From positions 1 through 64,000 of the forward strand of contig JAHDKO010000031.1 of NCBI GenBank assembly GCA_018436855.1: a stretch of DNA of 64,000 nucleotides. Reading direction: 5' to 3'. Origin of the DNA: Deltaproteobacteria bacterium. GTDB lineage: Bacteria > Desulfobacterota > Desulfomonilia > UBA1062. Below are positions 51,864 to 61,716 of the stretch, piece after piece. Made by a program: the position numbers and the translations under genes. Numbering within the stretch: position 1 is the first letter of the stretch; every line of letters begins with the position of its first letter. A model generated the notes under the pieces. That model saw nothing but the letters and a program-made list of their open reading frames with translations, was not told the origin of the DNA and ran no database searches.

Positions 51864-53180
51864 TCAATCGTTCTCCTGCGCGGTATCCGGAATCGGGCTC
51901 CCGTTCAGGACCATAGTGACCAGGCTTCCCCAAGTGATTCCCGGAGACCGGTTGCACGCCAGGGCCGAATACCGGGGAAAATCGTCGCCAAGGGCCTGGT
52001 ATCGGTCGGGAAAATAAATAGCCATCCCCGTAACCTCCGCGCCCCGGGCCATGCCGTGGACTTCGTTGCCCACGATCATACCCGACAGGGCCTCTTCCAG
52101 GTTTCGGCTCATGACCCTGATCTCGGTTTCTCCGGTAACCCGGCCGAGCTGCTGGAGAAAGCTGCCCAGATCCCGGTGCCCGGGATACTCGAAGTCCACC
52201 GATGCGTCCCTGGCCTCCTCGATCAGCGGCCGCTCGGTCTCCATGTGGTCGCACAGGAGCTCGGCCAGCCTGCACAGGCCCTGCTGAAGGTGTTCGATCT
52301 TCGAGAGGTCCAGGACCGATTTCGTCATGATCATCCCGCCGATGGACAGCTGCTCGTAAAACTCTCTGCACCTGCCGGCGGTTGTCCGGGCAAGCCGGAA
52401 TCCGTCCATATCCGGGGCATCGACGAGCTCCCGGAGAATGGTATGATAGGCATCTCCATAAACAGGATACAATCCCTCTGAAAAAACCAGGTAGCCGGCC
52501 GTGCCCCTGAACTCGTAGGCCACCTCGAACATTCCCATGAGACAGGTGTCGAAATTGATGACATCGAAGGCAACGCCGCCTTCCCGCACGGCCCGGGCCA
52601 GGTCCGTCAGTGAGGTCATGGCGTGGCTGCCCGCCGAGGTATAGTCGATGAACATCCCCTTGGCGGGAGAGGCCGGATAGTCCTTCCAGCCCGAGCCGTG
52701 GCTCCATAGGACCAGTGCGTAGCGGTTTGCGGGATAGCTCCGTGCAGCCCAGGCGATAAACTCCGTCAGTGTTGCCGGGTCGGTCATGTTTCTGTTGCCG
52801 ATCTCCTCGTACCATGCGCCCACCTGCCCGGGGTCGGCATCGCGGGTCACCCTTCCGCGAATGGTCGATGAGGGGAGACCGGCGGTTCCATCGGGCCGGA
52901 AATCCCCCTGCACCACGATGTTGACCTCTGCAGAGGACCCCACCTCTTCCATCTCGTTGACATCGGTCAGCCCTGCCTCGGAGATATCGTTGTCCGCGGC
53001 CAGGTAAACCATGTAGGTCCACGAGCTCTCCGCCTTCGCGTGTACCTCTGGACCGTCCTCTTGTCCGGGCTCGCCGCTGCACGATCCGCACATCACACAC
53101 AACGCCAGGAGATATCCGCACCAGATCCGGAAATATCGTCGCCTCCACCGGGCGTCACCCTTCCCGCTTGAATGTTTCAC
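51864..53180 (-). CDS. clostripain-type (C11) cysteine peptidase, exported
   Basis: The 438-residue protein has a basic start, a hydrophobic segment (16-34) and several cysteines (MCGSC) that may include a lipobox, so it is exported. The peptidase domain shows WTYMVYLAADNDISE (54-68), the catalytic His161 in LWSHGSGW and Cys213 in NFDTCLMGM. C11 peptidases cleave after Arg or Lys, often after self-activation. It lies 25 bases upstream of the broken serpin, suggesting an original protease-inhibitor operon. No clear ribosome site was checked beyond the ATG at 53180. Confidence 0.87.
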   Translation of the reverse strand: MKHSSGKGDARWRRRYFRIWCGYLLALCVMCGSCSGEPGQEDGPEVHAKAESSWTYMVYLAADNDISEAGLTDVNEMEEVGSSAEVNIVVQGDFRPDGTAGLPSSTIRGRVTRDADPGQVGAWYEEIGNRNMTDPATLTEFIAWAARSYPANRYALVLWSHGSGWKDYPASPAKGMFIDYTSAGSHAMTSLTDLARAVREGGVAFDVINFDTCLMGMFEVAYEFRGTAGYLVFSEGLYPVYGDAYHTILRELVDAPDMDGFRLARTTAGRCREFYEQLSIGGMIMTKSVLDLSKIEHLQQGLCRLAELLCDHMETERPLIEEARDASVDFEYPGHRDLGSFLQQLGRVTGETEIRVMSRNLEEALSGMIVGNEVHGMARGAEVTGMAIYFPDRYQALGDDFPRYSALACNRSPGITWGSLVTMVLNGSPIPDTAQEND

Positions 53181-53662
53181 CTGCGCGTCCCTATCAGAAT
53201 TCCATCAGTATCCGCATGTAGTGGTACGTCCTGCTACGCCCTGTAAAGGTACATAGTAGCTCGTTGCGGGCGGGCATCAAATCCCGGGTGATGAGTGATC
53301 GGATCCGGATACTGCCGGTTTTCACCGGACATGCTCCCGTGCAGGAGCCGGCGATCCTGCCGAAGCATCATCCCGGGAAAATGACAAGGCAGGGCTGATG
53401 CTGTTTTTTACGCTTTATGTGTAATTTTATCTTACTTCACTCTTTTTTTTCATTGTGTTGATATTGATTTTCCATATCCTTGTGGTCGAAAATAATACAG
53501 TCTTATTATTTTACAAGACTCTCGGGGAAGAATGTGCTACTATACTGATGTGCTGGTCGTTTTGGAATGGTGGTGTTTTCGGTTTCTGATATTCTTTTGT
53601 TCGTCACCTGTCAATACCCGGCCGGGTGGCGCACGACAACTTTCACATCATGGAGTGCTGCC
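53181..53662. other. divergent gap before the LIV operon
   Basis: About 480 bases, AT-rich at 53400-53540. AGTCTT-N10-AAGACT (53499-53520) forms a short hairpin near a possible promoter TTGTGG-N18-TATTAT. Promoters for the peptidase gene (minus) and the LIV operon (plus) must lie here. No gene is seen. Confidence 0.4.
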
Positions 53663-54733
53663 ATGGATATGAAGCGTGATTATTACGAGGACATCGAGGT
53701 CTTCAGCAGCGGCACGGTTCTCTTCTGGTCAATCGCACTGTTTGTCTTCCTCTTCACCCTGCCCCTCTACCTGTCAAGCTACAACATCTACCTCTTCAAC
53801 ATCATTCTCGTGCATGTGATCCTGGCCGTAGGGCTCAACATCCTCGTGGGATACACTGGCCAGATATCGCTGGGGCACGCCGGTTTCTTCGCCATCGGCG
53901 CCTATGGAACCGCCCTGCTTATGACGCACCTGGGCCTTCCCTTCTTTGTCTCGATCATCGCAGCCGGGCTCATCGCGGCATTCTTCGGTTTCATCATCGG
54001 CCTGCCCGCGTTGAGGCTGGAGGGTCCCTACCTCGCCATCGCCACCCTGGGGTTCGGGCTCACGATCATGCACATCATCGGGAGGTGGGATATCTTCGGC
54101 GGACGGATGGGGATCCAGGCTCCGCCGCTCGACATCGGCATCCCGCAATGGGGGTTGAGCGCCCTGCTCGACTCGGACGTCAAGATGTACTACCTGATCC
54201 TCGTCATCGCCATCGTCATGGTGATCGGCGCCAGGAACATGATGAAGACGAGGATAGGCAGGGCCTTCGTGGCCATCCGCGACGACGATATCGCAGCCGA
54301 GGTCATGGGGGTGAACCTGCTCACCTTCAAGACCCTCTCGTTTGCCGTCAGCGCTTTCTACGCAGGCGTTGCAGGCGGGCTCTTCGGCTTCGTGCTGGGG
54401 TTCTTCGACCCCTTTACCTTCAACCTCATCCTCTCCATCATCTTTCTGGTCATGATCGTGGTGGGAGGACTCGGGTCGGTGCTCGGCGCCGTCATGGGGG
54501 CCTCGCTCATCACCTATCTCCAGTACGACCTGCTCAAGAACGTCGACGAGATGCCCTACCTGGGCGATGCCCTGGTCTGGTTTTCCCGGAAGTTCTTCAC
54601 CGTGATCGGGCTGGAGAACTTCAACAGCATCATGCTGGGCCTCATCATGCTCGGCATCGTGATCTTCGAGCCGCTGGGCATGTTCGGCATCTGGATACGG
54701 ATCAAAAAGTACTGGAAGACCTGGCCGTTTTGA
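53663..54733 (+). CDS. livM: LIV-type ABC transporter permease LivM
   Basis: The 356-residue inner-membrane protein carries the LivM landmarks LNILVGYTGQISLGHAGFFAIGAY (around 58-80), LPALRLEGPYLAIATLGFG and the EAA-like loop GRAFVAIRDDDIAAEVMGVN (around 210-230). It has about ten spans and couples to the LivF/LivG ATPases. GGAG precedes the ATG at 53663; the frame back to 53567 is not needed. It heads an operon of seven genes, ending with an acyl-CoA synthetase. Confidence 0.93.
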   Translation: MDMKRDYYEDIEVFSSGTVLFWSIALFVFLFTLPLYLSSYNIYLFNIILVHVILAVGLNILVGYTGQISLGHAGFFAIGAYGTALLMTHLGLPFFVSIIAAGLIAAFFGFIIGLPALRLEGPYLAIATLGFGLTIMHIIGRWDIFGGRMGIQAPPLDIGIPQWGLSALLDSDVKMYYLILVIAIVMVIGARNMMKTRIGRAFVAIRDDDIAAEVMGVNLLTFKTLSFAVSAFYAGVAGGLFGFVLGFFDPFTFNLILSIIFLVMIVVGGLGSVLGAVMGASLITYLQYDLLKNVDEMPYLGDALVWFSRKFFTVIGLENFNSIMLGLIMLGIVIFEPLGMFGIWIRIKKYWKTWPF

Positions 54734-54761
54734 CCGCCGATGAGGGGAGCGTGAAAAGACC

Positions 54762-55634
54762 ATGATCGAACAACTTATCATTGAAGGTTTGGCAATCGGG
54801 GCGTGTTACGGGCTCTTCGGCGTGGCCGTGGCCATCATCTACAAAACCTCTGACGTGATCAACTTCGGCCAGGGCGAGATGGGCATGATCTCCACCTTCG
54901 TCACCTACCACATCCTGGCCCAGTACGGCCTGCCTTTCTGGCTGGCCTTTGTCCTGACCATGGTGTTCGCGGTCCTGCTCGGCATGTTCATCGAGTTCTT
55001 CTTCATGCGACCGGCCAAGGACCCCACCGTGCTCGGGCTCATCATCATCACCCTGGGCGCGGAGATGCTCCTCATGGGTCTTGCGGGCTGGAAATGGGGC
55101 GCCGAGCAGAAGGACTTCACCTTTCCGCTTTCCGTCCAGAAGGTCCACGAGCCCATCCCGGGCCTGGTGCTCAACGAGTGGTCCATCGGGGTGTTCGCGC
55201 TGACCGCGCTCATCATGGTGCTGCTCTTCCTGTTCTTCCGGTACTCCAATCTCGGCATCGCCATGCGCGCAACCCAGCAGAACCAGAACGCGGCCAAGAT
55301 CATGGGCATCAAGGTGGAGCGGGTCTTCTCGTTCACCTGGGGATTGAGCTCGCTCATCGGCGCCGTGGCCGCGATGTTCTTCGCCGCCCGGTCGGTCCTG
55401 GACCCGAACTTCATGATGGAGCCCTTCATGCGGGCCTTTGCCGCGGCCGTGCTCGGGGGGCTCACCAGCATCCCGGGCGTGGTGGTGGGAGGATTGCTGC
55501 TGGGGCTCATAGAAAATTTCTTCGGCTATGCGTGGCCCGTGTGGAAGCCTATCGTGGCCTTTGTGGTGATCATCATCATCCTCACCATCAGGCCGAGCGG
55601 GCTCTTTGCCAAGCACTACGTGAAGAAGGTATAG
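54762..55634 (+). CDS. livH: LIV-type ABC transporter permease LivH
   Basis: The 290-residue membrane protein opens IEGLAIGACYGLFGVAVAII and has VINFGQGEMGMISTFVTY, characteristic of LivH, plus the EAA loop GIAMRATQQNQNAAKIMGIK (around 165-184). It forms the translocation pore with LivM. It lies 28 bases after livM with GGGGAGC upstream. The interior segment GWKWGAEQKDFTFP is more polar than usual. Confidence 0.93.
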   Translation: MIEQLIIEGLAIGACYGLFGVAVAIIYKTSDVINFGQGEMGMISTFVTYHILAQYGLPFWLAFVLTMVFAVLLGMFIEFFFMRPAKDPTVLGLIIITLGAEMLLMGLAGWKWGAEQKDFTFPLSVQKVHEPIPGLVLNEWSIGVFALTALIMVLLFLFFRYSNLGIAMRATQQNQNAAKIMGIKVERVFSFTWGLSSLIGAVAAMFFAARSVLDPNFMMEPFMRAFAAAVLGGLTSIPGVVVGGLLLGLIENFFGYAWPVWKPIVAFVVIIIILTIRPSGLFAKHYVKKV

Positions 55635-55638
55635 GCGG

Positions 55639-56115
55639 ATGGACGGGGAGCGCACCCACGCCAGAACCCTGATCCTCGCAGGGGCCGCGGCAGCGGTCCT
55701 GTGCGCGCTCGTCGCCGCGGTTCTCGTCTTCGAAAAGCCGCGGTACTTTCTGGAGATGCTCTACGAGCGCCCCCGGATCGAGCAGGCCATGCATACGTAT
55801 TTCGACGCGGAGATAAAGGGCGATCCCGATGCGGTCTACCGATGTCTCGCACCCTCGTCCATTTACCGGCAAAATCACACCTACGAGGATTTCCTCGCCG
55901 ACATGAGCTCCAACCCCGCGAAGATCGTCCGGTATACGATCGTGGACATCTACGGACTGCGGCCGAATCACGATCCGCAGTCATATCCCGGGGTCGAGCG
56001 CTTCGCCCAGGTGGAGGTGGACGTGACCCTGGAATACCGGGATACAAACACAACAGCGGAATGCAACTTCTGCTTCACCTTCCTCAGAGAGGGGGGGCGG
56101 TGGTTCAAGGGTTGA
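55639..56115 (+). CDS. membrane-anchored small protein of the LIV operon, NTF2-like (tentative)
   Basis: The 158-residue protein has one N-terminal membrane segment (about 10-31) and a soluble part with helix-then-sheet pattern (MHTYFDAEIKGDPDAVYRCL, then VERFAQVEVDVTLEYRD and CFTFLREGGRWF). This looks like the NTF2-like fold, but I cannot name a family. It starts 5 bases after the livH stop and is followed at 90 bases by livK, so it is part of the operon. Such a gene is not normally part of LIV operons; it may be an accessory subunit on the outer face of the membrane. Confidence 0.65.
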   Translation: MDGERTHARTLILAGAAAAVLCALVAAVLVFEKPRYFLEMLYERPRIEQAMHTYFDAEIKGDPDAVYRCLAPSSIYRQNHTYEDFLADMSSNPAKIVRYTIVDIYGLRPNHDPQSYPGVERFAQVEVDVTLEYRDTNTTAECNFCFTFLREGGRWFKG

Positions 56116-56205
56116 AAGGCAAGACCCTGTCATTTTTCGGTATGGTTGTACCAGGAGGCAACAAATGAATGAGCTGCTCATAAAAAGCAGCGGTAAGGAG
56201 GGAGT

Positions 56206-57402
56206 ATGAAGGGAACGAGGAGTACGGTTTTCTGGTTGCTGGCCTTAATTCTGGTGCTCATGCTGCCCGTTCAGGGACATGCAGGCGCGCCCGGGTTCGA
56301 CAAGAAGGAGATCCGGATCGCCCAGTGGGGGCCGCAGACCGGTCCGGCCGCTCCATGGGGCTCGGTGGCGCGCGGGAGCGACCTCATCTTCCAAATGGTC
56401 AACGAGGAGGGCGGAATCCACGGCAGGAAGGTCAAATACTTTATCAGGGACGACCAGTACAACCCTGCTCAGACCAAGGCGGTGGTCAAGGAGCTGGTCG
56501 AGCGCAGGGGCATTTTCGCCTTTGTCGGCGGAGTGGGCGCTGCCTGCGGCATGGCCGTGAAAGACTATCTGGCCGAGAACAAGGTGGTCTGGGTGGGCCC
56601 GTCCACGGCCATCAACGAGTACGTGTTTCCGGTGAACCCGTACCTGTTCGGCATATACCCGCTGTATGAAGACGAGGCGAGCGTCCTCGCCAAGTATGTG
56701 GTGGAGGAGCTCAAGGTAAAAAAGATCGGGTTCTTCTATCAGAACGACTCCTACGGAAAGAGCGGGCTCGATGGCTGCAAGAAGAGGCTCGCCACCTACG
56801 ACATCGACCTCGCGGAAGAGATCTCGGTGGAGCCCGGCGAGAAAGACCTGTCGTCCCAGATGCTCAGGCTCAAGAACTCGGGCGCCGAGGTGGTGTTCCT
56901 GTGGGTGAATCCGACCAGCGCCACGATCGCGCTCAAGACCTGCGCGACCATCGGGTTCAAGCCGCAGTGGGTGTCTTCCAACACCCTGTCCGACTTCCCG
57001 CTCATGAACACCATCACCGGCGGCCTGTGGGAGGGCGTGATCACCGGCGGTTTCGGCATTCCGCCCGATTCCGATCATCCCCTCATCGTCAAGTATCGTG
57101 AGGCAGCGAAAAAGTACGCTCCCGAGGAGCGCTGCGGCACCTTTTACCTGGCGGGGGTCCTGTTCGCGGAGCCGCTCATCGATGCACTGCAGCGCGTGGG
57201 ACCGGACCTGAGCACCGAGGCCTTCCTCAATGCCCTCAACACGACCAAGGACTACCAGGGCATCGGCCCCAAGATCACCTGGACCCCGGAGGTTCATCAG
57301 GGCACGGATTCCATCCAGATCCAGCAGTGCGGCCCGGGCGGCAGCTATATCCTGCTTCAGGACTGGGTGCAGAACGAACTGGCCACGTGGAAGCCGAAAT
57401 AG
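56206..57402 (+). CDS. livK: LIV-type periplasmic substrate-binding protein
   Basis: The 398-residue protein has a signal peptide (about 1-26, ending GHAGA) and the type I binding fold, with IRIAQWGPQTGPAAPWGSVARG near the mature start, GVGAACGMAVKDYL (about 107-120) and VGPSTAINEYV. LIV-fold relatives bind branched-chain amino acids, amides, short-chain or aromatic acids. GGTAAGGAGG precedes the ATG. The 3' end is followed by a strong hairpin before livG, which should raise the level of this subunit over the ATPases. Confidence 0.92.
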   Translation: MKGTRSTVFWLLALILVLMLPVQGHAGAPGFDKKEIRIAQWGPQTGPAAPWGSVARGSDLIFQMVNEEGGIHGRKVKYFIRDDQYNPAQTKAVVKELVERRGIFAFVGGVGAACGMAVKDYLAENKVVWVGPSTAINEYVFPVNPYLFGIYPLYEDEASVLAKYVVEELKVKKIGFFYQNDSYGKSGLDGCKKRLATYDIDLAEEISVEPGEKDLSSQMLRLKNSGAEVVFLWVNPTSATIALKTCATIGFKPQWVSSNTLSDFPLMNTITGGLWEGVITGGFGIPPDSDHPLIVKYREAAKKYAPEERCGTFYLAGVLFAEPLIDALQRVGPDLSTEAFLNALNTTKDYQGIGPKITWTPEVHQGTDSIQIQQCGPGGSYILLQDWVQNELATWKPK

Positions 57403-57429
57403 ACACCACAAGGCATCTGCTAACAAACC

Positions 57430-57458
57430 GGTCCGCCCCGTGATTCACGGGGCGGACC
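57430..57458 (+). other. perfect 13-bp hairpin between livK and livG
   Basis: GGTCCGCCCCGTG-ATT-CACGGGGCGGACC pairs without mismatch. It lies 28 bases after the livK stop and 42 before the livG start and lacks a T-run. Like the malE-malF palindrome in E. coli it probably stabilises the upstream message for high expression of the binding protein. Confidence 0.7.
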
Positions 57459-57499
57459 CGATATACCAAGACGCCCGAAATGACGGGGGGACAAGGCAT

Positions 57500-58309
<810 letters not shown>

Positions 58310-59065
58310 CCTGATCCGTGCGCTCCACGGGATCTCCTTCGAGATCAACGAGGGCGACATCGTGGCCCTGCTCGGCTCCAACGGCGCGGGCAAGACCACG
58401 ACCTTGAAGACCATCATGCGCCTGCTCGACGACGACCAGCCCGAAAAAGGGACCATCGAGTTCATGGGGAGGCGCATCGACCGGCTCGACACCGAGGAGA
58501 TCGTTCGCCTGGGCATCAGCTATGTGCCCGAGGGCCGGGAGGTGTTCCCGGAGCTGAGCGTGATGGAGAACATCCTCATGGGGGCCTACACCAGGCGGGA
58601 CAAGAAGGGCGTCAGGCAGGACATCGAGTCGCTGCTGAAGCAGTTCCCCATCCTCGGGCAGAGGCGGAGCCAGCAGGCCGGGCACCTGAGCGGCGGCGAG
58701 CAGCAGATGCTGGCCATCGCGCGGGCCCTCATGAGCAGGCCCAAGCTCCTCATGCTCGACGAGCCCTCCCTGGGGCTCTCCCCGCTGCTCACCAAGGAGA
58801 TATTCACCATCATCAGGCGGATCAACTCGGAAGGGGTCACGATACTCCTGGTGGAGCAGAACGTGAACATGGCGCTCAAATACTCTGACTATGCCTATCT
58901 CATGGAAAACGGGAGGATCGTGCGGGCGGACAAGCCCGAGGTGCTCCGCGAGGACGACGACGTCAAGGAATTCTATCTCGGCATCGCGACCGAGCAGTCC
59001 GTCAAGGGATACAAGCGCTACCGGCGCAAGGTCCGGTTCAGGTAAGAAGAAGGGGAGGCCGGAGA

Positions 59066-60901
59066 ATGGAACAGATCGAGAGACCGACAGACAAGGTTCA
59101 GACCCTGCCGCAGGCCTTGAGGGTGCTTGCCTCCGTACAGCCCGACCGCGTCGCCATGCGGATGAAGGACTACGGCATCTGGCACGACATCACCTGGAGG
59201 CAGTATGCCGACAGCGTGCGCGACGTGGCCCTGGGGCTCCACGTCCTGGGCGTCAAACAGGGAGACCGCGTGTCCATCATCGGCGAGAACAAGCCCGAGT
59301 GGCTCTTCTCGGCCCTGGGCGTCATGTCGCTGGGTGCCACCTTCGTGGGGGTCTACACCACCAACCCTGCGGCCGAGTGCGAGTATGTGGTGGGGCACTC
59401 CGAATCGGTGGTGTACATCTGCGAGGACGAGGAGCAGTGCGACAAGGCCCTGCTCTTCCGTGAGCGGACGCCCGGACTGAAAAAGATCGTGGTATGGGAC
59501 ATGGAGGGATTGCGGCACTTCGACGACGACATGGTCATGAGCTTCGACGATCTCCTGAAGCTGGGCAGGCAGACCCACCGGGAGAACCCGGAGCTCTTCG
59601 ACAAGATCGTGGACGAGGGCAAGGAGGACGAGACCGCCTCCATCATCTACACCTCGGGCACCACCGGCCCGCCCAAGGGCGCCATGATCTCGCACAAGAA
59701 CTACCGGTGGATCGCCCGGCAGACCGAGAAGATCACCCGCACGTCCGTCGACGATGAGACCATCTCGTTTCTGCCCCTGAACCACGTGTACGAGCAGATA
59801 TTCGACCTCATGATGCACCTGCGGGTAGGCCATATCGTGAACTTCACCGAGAACACGGACACGGTCATGAACGACCTCAAGGACGTCTCCCCCACCCTCT
59901 TCCACGCCGTGCCCAGGATCTGGGAGAAGTATCACTCAGGGATCGTGCTCAAGATGATGGACGCCACCTGGCTCAAGCGCACCCTGTACGGGATCGCCTT
60001 CAAGGTCGGCACCAGGTACAACGATTACAAGCTGGCGAAGAAGCCGGTTCCGCTGCCGCTGCTTCTCGGCTACCAGCTCGCCTATTTCGCCGTGTTCTGG
60101 AAGCTCAAGGAGCGGCTCGGCTTCGACCGGGTGCGCATCGGGTTCTCGGGCGCCGCGCCCATATCGCACGAGGTGCTCAAGTTCTTCCAGAGCATCGGGA
60201 TTCCCATCCGCGAAGGCTACGGGCTCACCGAGACCACAGGCATCACGCACATCTCGGATGCGACAAACTTCAAGCTCGGCACCGTGGGCAGGTGCCTGCC
60301 CGGCTCGGAGGTAAGGATCGCCGAGGACGGCGAGATCCTCATCCGGCACGGGGGCATCTTTCAGGGCTACTTCAAGGAAGACGAGCACACGAGAGAGGCC
60401 ATCGACGAGGACGGCTGGTTCCACACCGGCGACGTGGGCGAGGTCGACGACGAGGGCTATCTCAAGATCACGGACCGCAAGAAGGACCTCATCGTGACCG
60501 CGGGCGGCAAAAACGTGGCCCCGCAGTATATCGAGAACCTGCTCAAGTTCTCGCCCTACATCAACGACGCCGTGGTCATCGGCGACAGGCGGAAGTATAT
60601 CACCGCCATCATCGTGATCGACGAGGAAAACGTGGTGAAGTGGGCACAGGATCAGAAGGTCCAGTACACCACCTTCGCGAGCCTCACCAGGACCGAGGAG
60701 GTGAACCGGCTCATCGGTGAAGAGGTGGCCAAGGTCAACAAGCAGCTCGCCCGGGTGGAGAACATCCGCAAGTTCAGACTCCTGGACAAGAAGCTCTACA
60801 CCGAGGACGGCGAGGTGACCCCCACCATGAAGGTCAAGCGCACCTCCATCAACCGGCAGTACAAAGACCTCATCGAGTCCATGTACCGGGAAGGAGACTG
60901 A
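59066..60901 (+). CDS. long-chain acyl-CoA synthetase (AMP-binding)
   Basis: The 611-residue protein has the adenylate-forming motifs IYTSGTTGPPKGAMIS (about 193-208), GYGLTETTGITH (about 385-396), GDVGEVDDEGYLKITDRKKD (about 457-476) and the hinge ITDRKKDLIVTAGGKNVAP. It resembles the FadD15/long-chain branch by its insert and end IKRTSINRQYKDLIESMY. It activates a carboxylic acid to its CoA ester with ATP. It is 20 bases after livF with GGGGAGG upstream, and thus coupled to the LIV uptake genes. Confidence 0.94.
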   Translation: MEQIERPTDKVQTLPQALRVLASVQPDRVAMRMKDYGIWHDITWRQYADSVRDVALGLHVLGVKQGDRVSIIGENKPEWLFSALGVMSLGATFVGVYTTNPAAECEYVVGHSESVVYICEDEEQCDKALLFRERTPGLKKIVVWDMEGLRHFDDDMVMSFDDLLKLGRQTHRENPELFDKIVDEGKEDETASIIYTSGTTGPPKGAMISHKNYRWIARQTEKITRTSVDDETISFLPLNHVYEQIFDLMMHLRVGHIVNFTENTDTVMNDLKDVSPTLFHAVPRIWEKYHSGIVLKMMDATWLKRTLYGIAFKVGTRYNDYKLAKKPVPLPLLLGYQLAYFAVFWKLKERLGFDRVRIGFSGAAPISHEVLKFFQSIGIPIREGYGLTETTGITHISDATNFKLGTVGRCLPGSEVRIAEDGEILIRHGGIFQGYFKEDEHTREAIDEDGWFHTGDVGEVDDEGYLKITDRKKDLIVTAGGKNVAPQYIENLLKFSPYINDAVVIGDRRKYITAIIVIDEENVVKWAQDQKVQYTTFASLTRTEEVNRLIGEEVAKVNKQLARVENIRKFRLLDKKLYTEDGEVTPTMKVKRTSINRQYKDLIESMYREGD

Positions 60902-61007
60902 GAAGACATATAAATTGGCCCGAGACCCCTTTATTCCCTGCACTGTGTCACTATAGTATTCACATGCTCACATGAGAGCAGCAAAACCAACAAGGAGGTC
61001 AGAGGCC

Positions 61008-61403
61008 ATGAAGAGGCTTATCACTCTCGGAATAGCGATGCTGGTGTTCCTGTTCACCTTCGGTGGCATGGCTCATGGGGACTATTATCCCTGGGGCAAG
61101 GGATCGGCGAATGTAAACACCGCCACACAGGAAGAGCTGGCCTGGTTCCTGGGAAGGAGCAATGTCGACAATCCTGACCAGATAGCCGAAAATATTATCG
61201 AATATCGGGAAGCAAGCGGACCTTTCACGAGCACGGATGAGTTGAAGAATGTCGAAGGCATGGAAGACATCACCAACTTCGAGGAGGCTCGTTTCTGGCT
61301 GAAGACGACAGGACCCACCGACTACGAGCCCGAGAAGACCATGCGGCCCCACGGGGACCCCTTCTTCGGTTACTGGATACAGGAAGACCGTCGGGGAGAC
61401 TGA
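61008..61403 (+). CDS. exported helix-hairpin-helix protein, ComEA-like
   Basis: The 131-residue protein has a signal peptide (about 1-23) and then a ComEA-like segment: ANVNTATQEELAWFLGRSN, with IIEYREASGPFTSTDELKNV as second helix pair. True ComEA binds DNA during uptake; here the sequence between the helices is unusual (NVDNPDQIAE) and no other competence gene is near, so a helix-hairpin-helix role in protein or DNA binding is tentative. GGAGGT precedes the ATG at 61008. Isolated gene. Confidence 0.78.
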   Translation: MKRLITLGIAMLVFLFTFGGMAHGDYYPWGKGSANVNTATQEELAWFLGRSNVDNPDQIAENIIEYREASGPFTSTDELKNVEGMEDITNFEEARFWLKTTGPTDYEPEKTMRPHGDPFFGYWIQEDRRGD

Positions 61404-61716
61404 AGGCTTCTGAGATAGATATGCACGAGCAGGGCGCTGGTCTTGTTTTCCTTCAAGAAGAGCACGGGCTCTGACAGCGAAGCAACCCGGAAAACCGGTT
61501 CAAGCCCGGCTGAAACCGGATCGCCTTTAAGGAAAAACAAGGCCGTGCCCTTGCGCCGGGGAGGGTCATCGGTGCGGGTGCATGGGTGAAACACTCCCTC
61601 CCGGAAGGAGACGGTCACCCGGGCCCGAAGAGGCGTCGGACAGCCTGCATCCCGGTGAAATCCCGCCCGGGATAACCTTGGGCCCAGGGAGAAGCGAGAC
61701 CGGATCTCGGCGGATA
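61404..61716. other. convergent gap without a gene
   Basis: About 310 bases between the ComEA-like gene and the hybrid kinase gene, which converge. Short inverted segments are present, but no clear terminator with a T-run. Confidence 0.4.

Noticed and set aside
53774-54781. 335-codon minus-strand frame opposite livM
   Set aside because: Asp/His/Glu-rich antisense shadow of a membrane protein gene.
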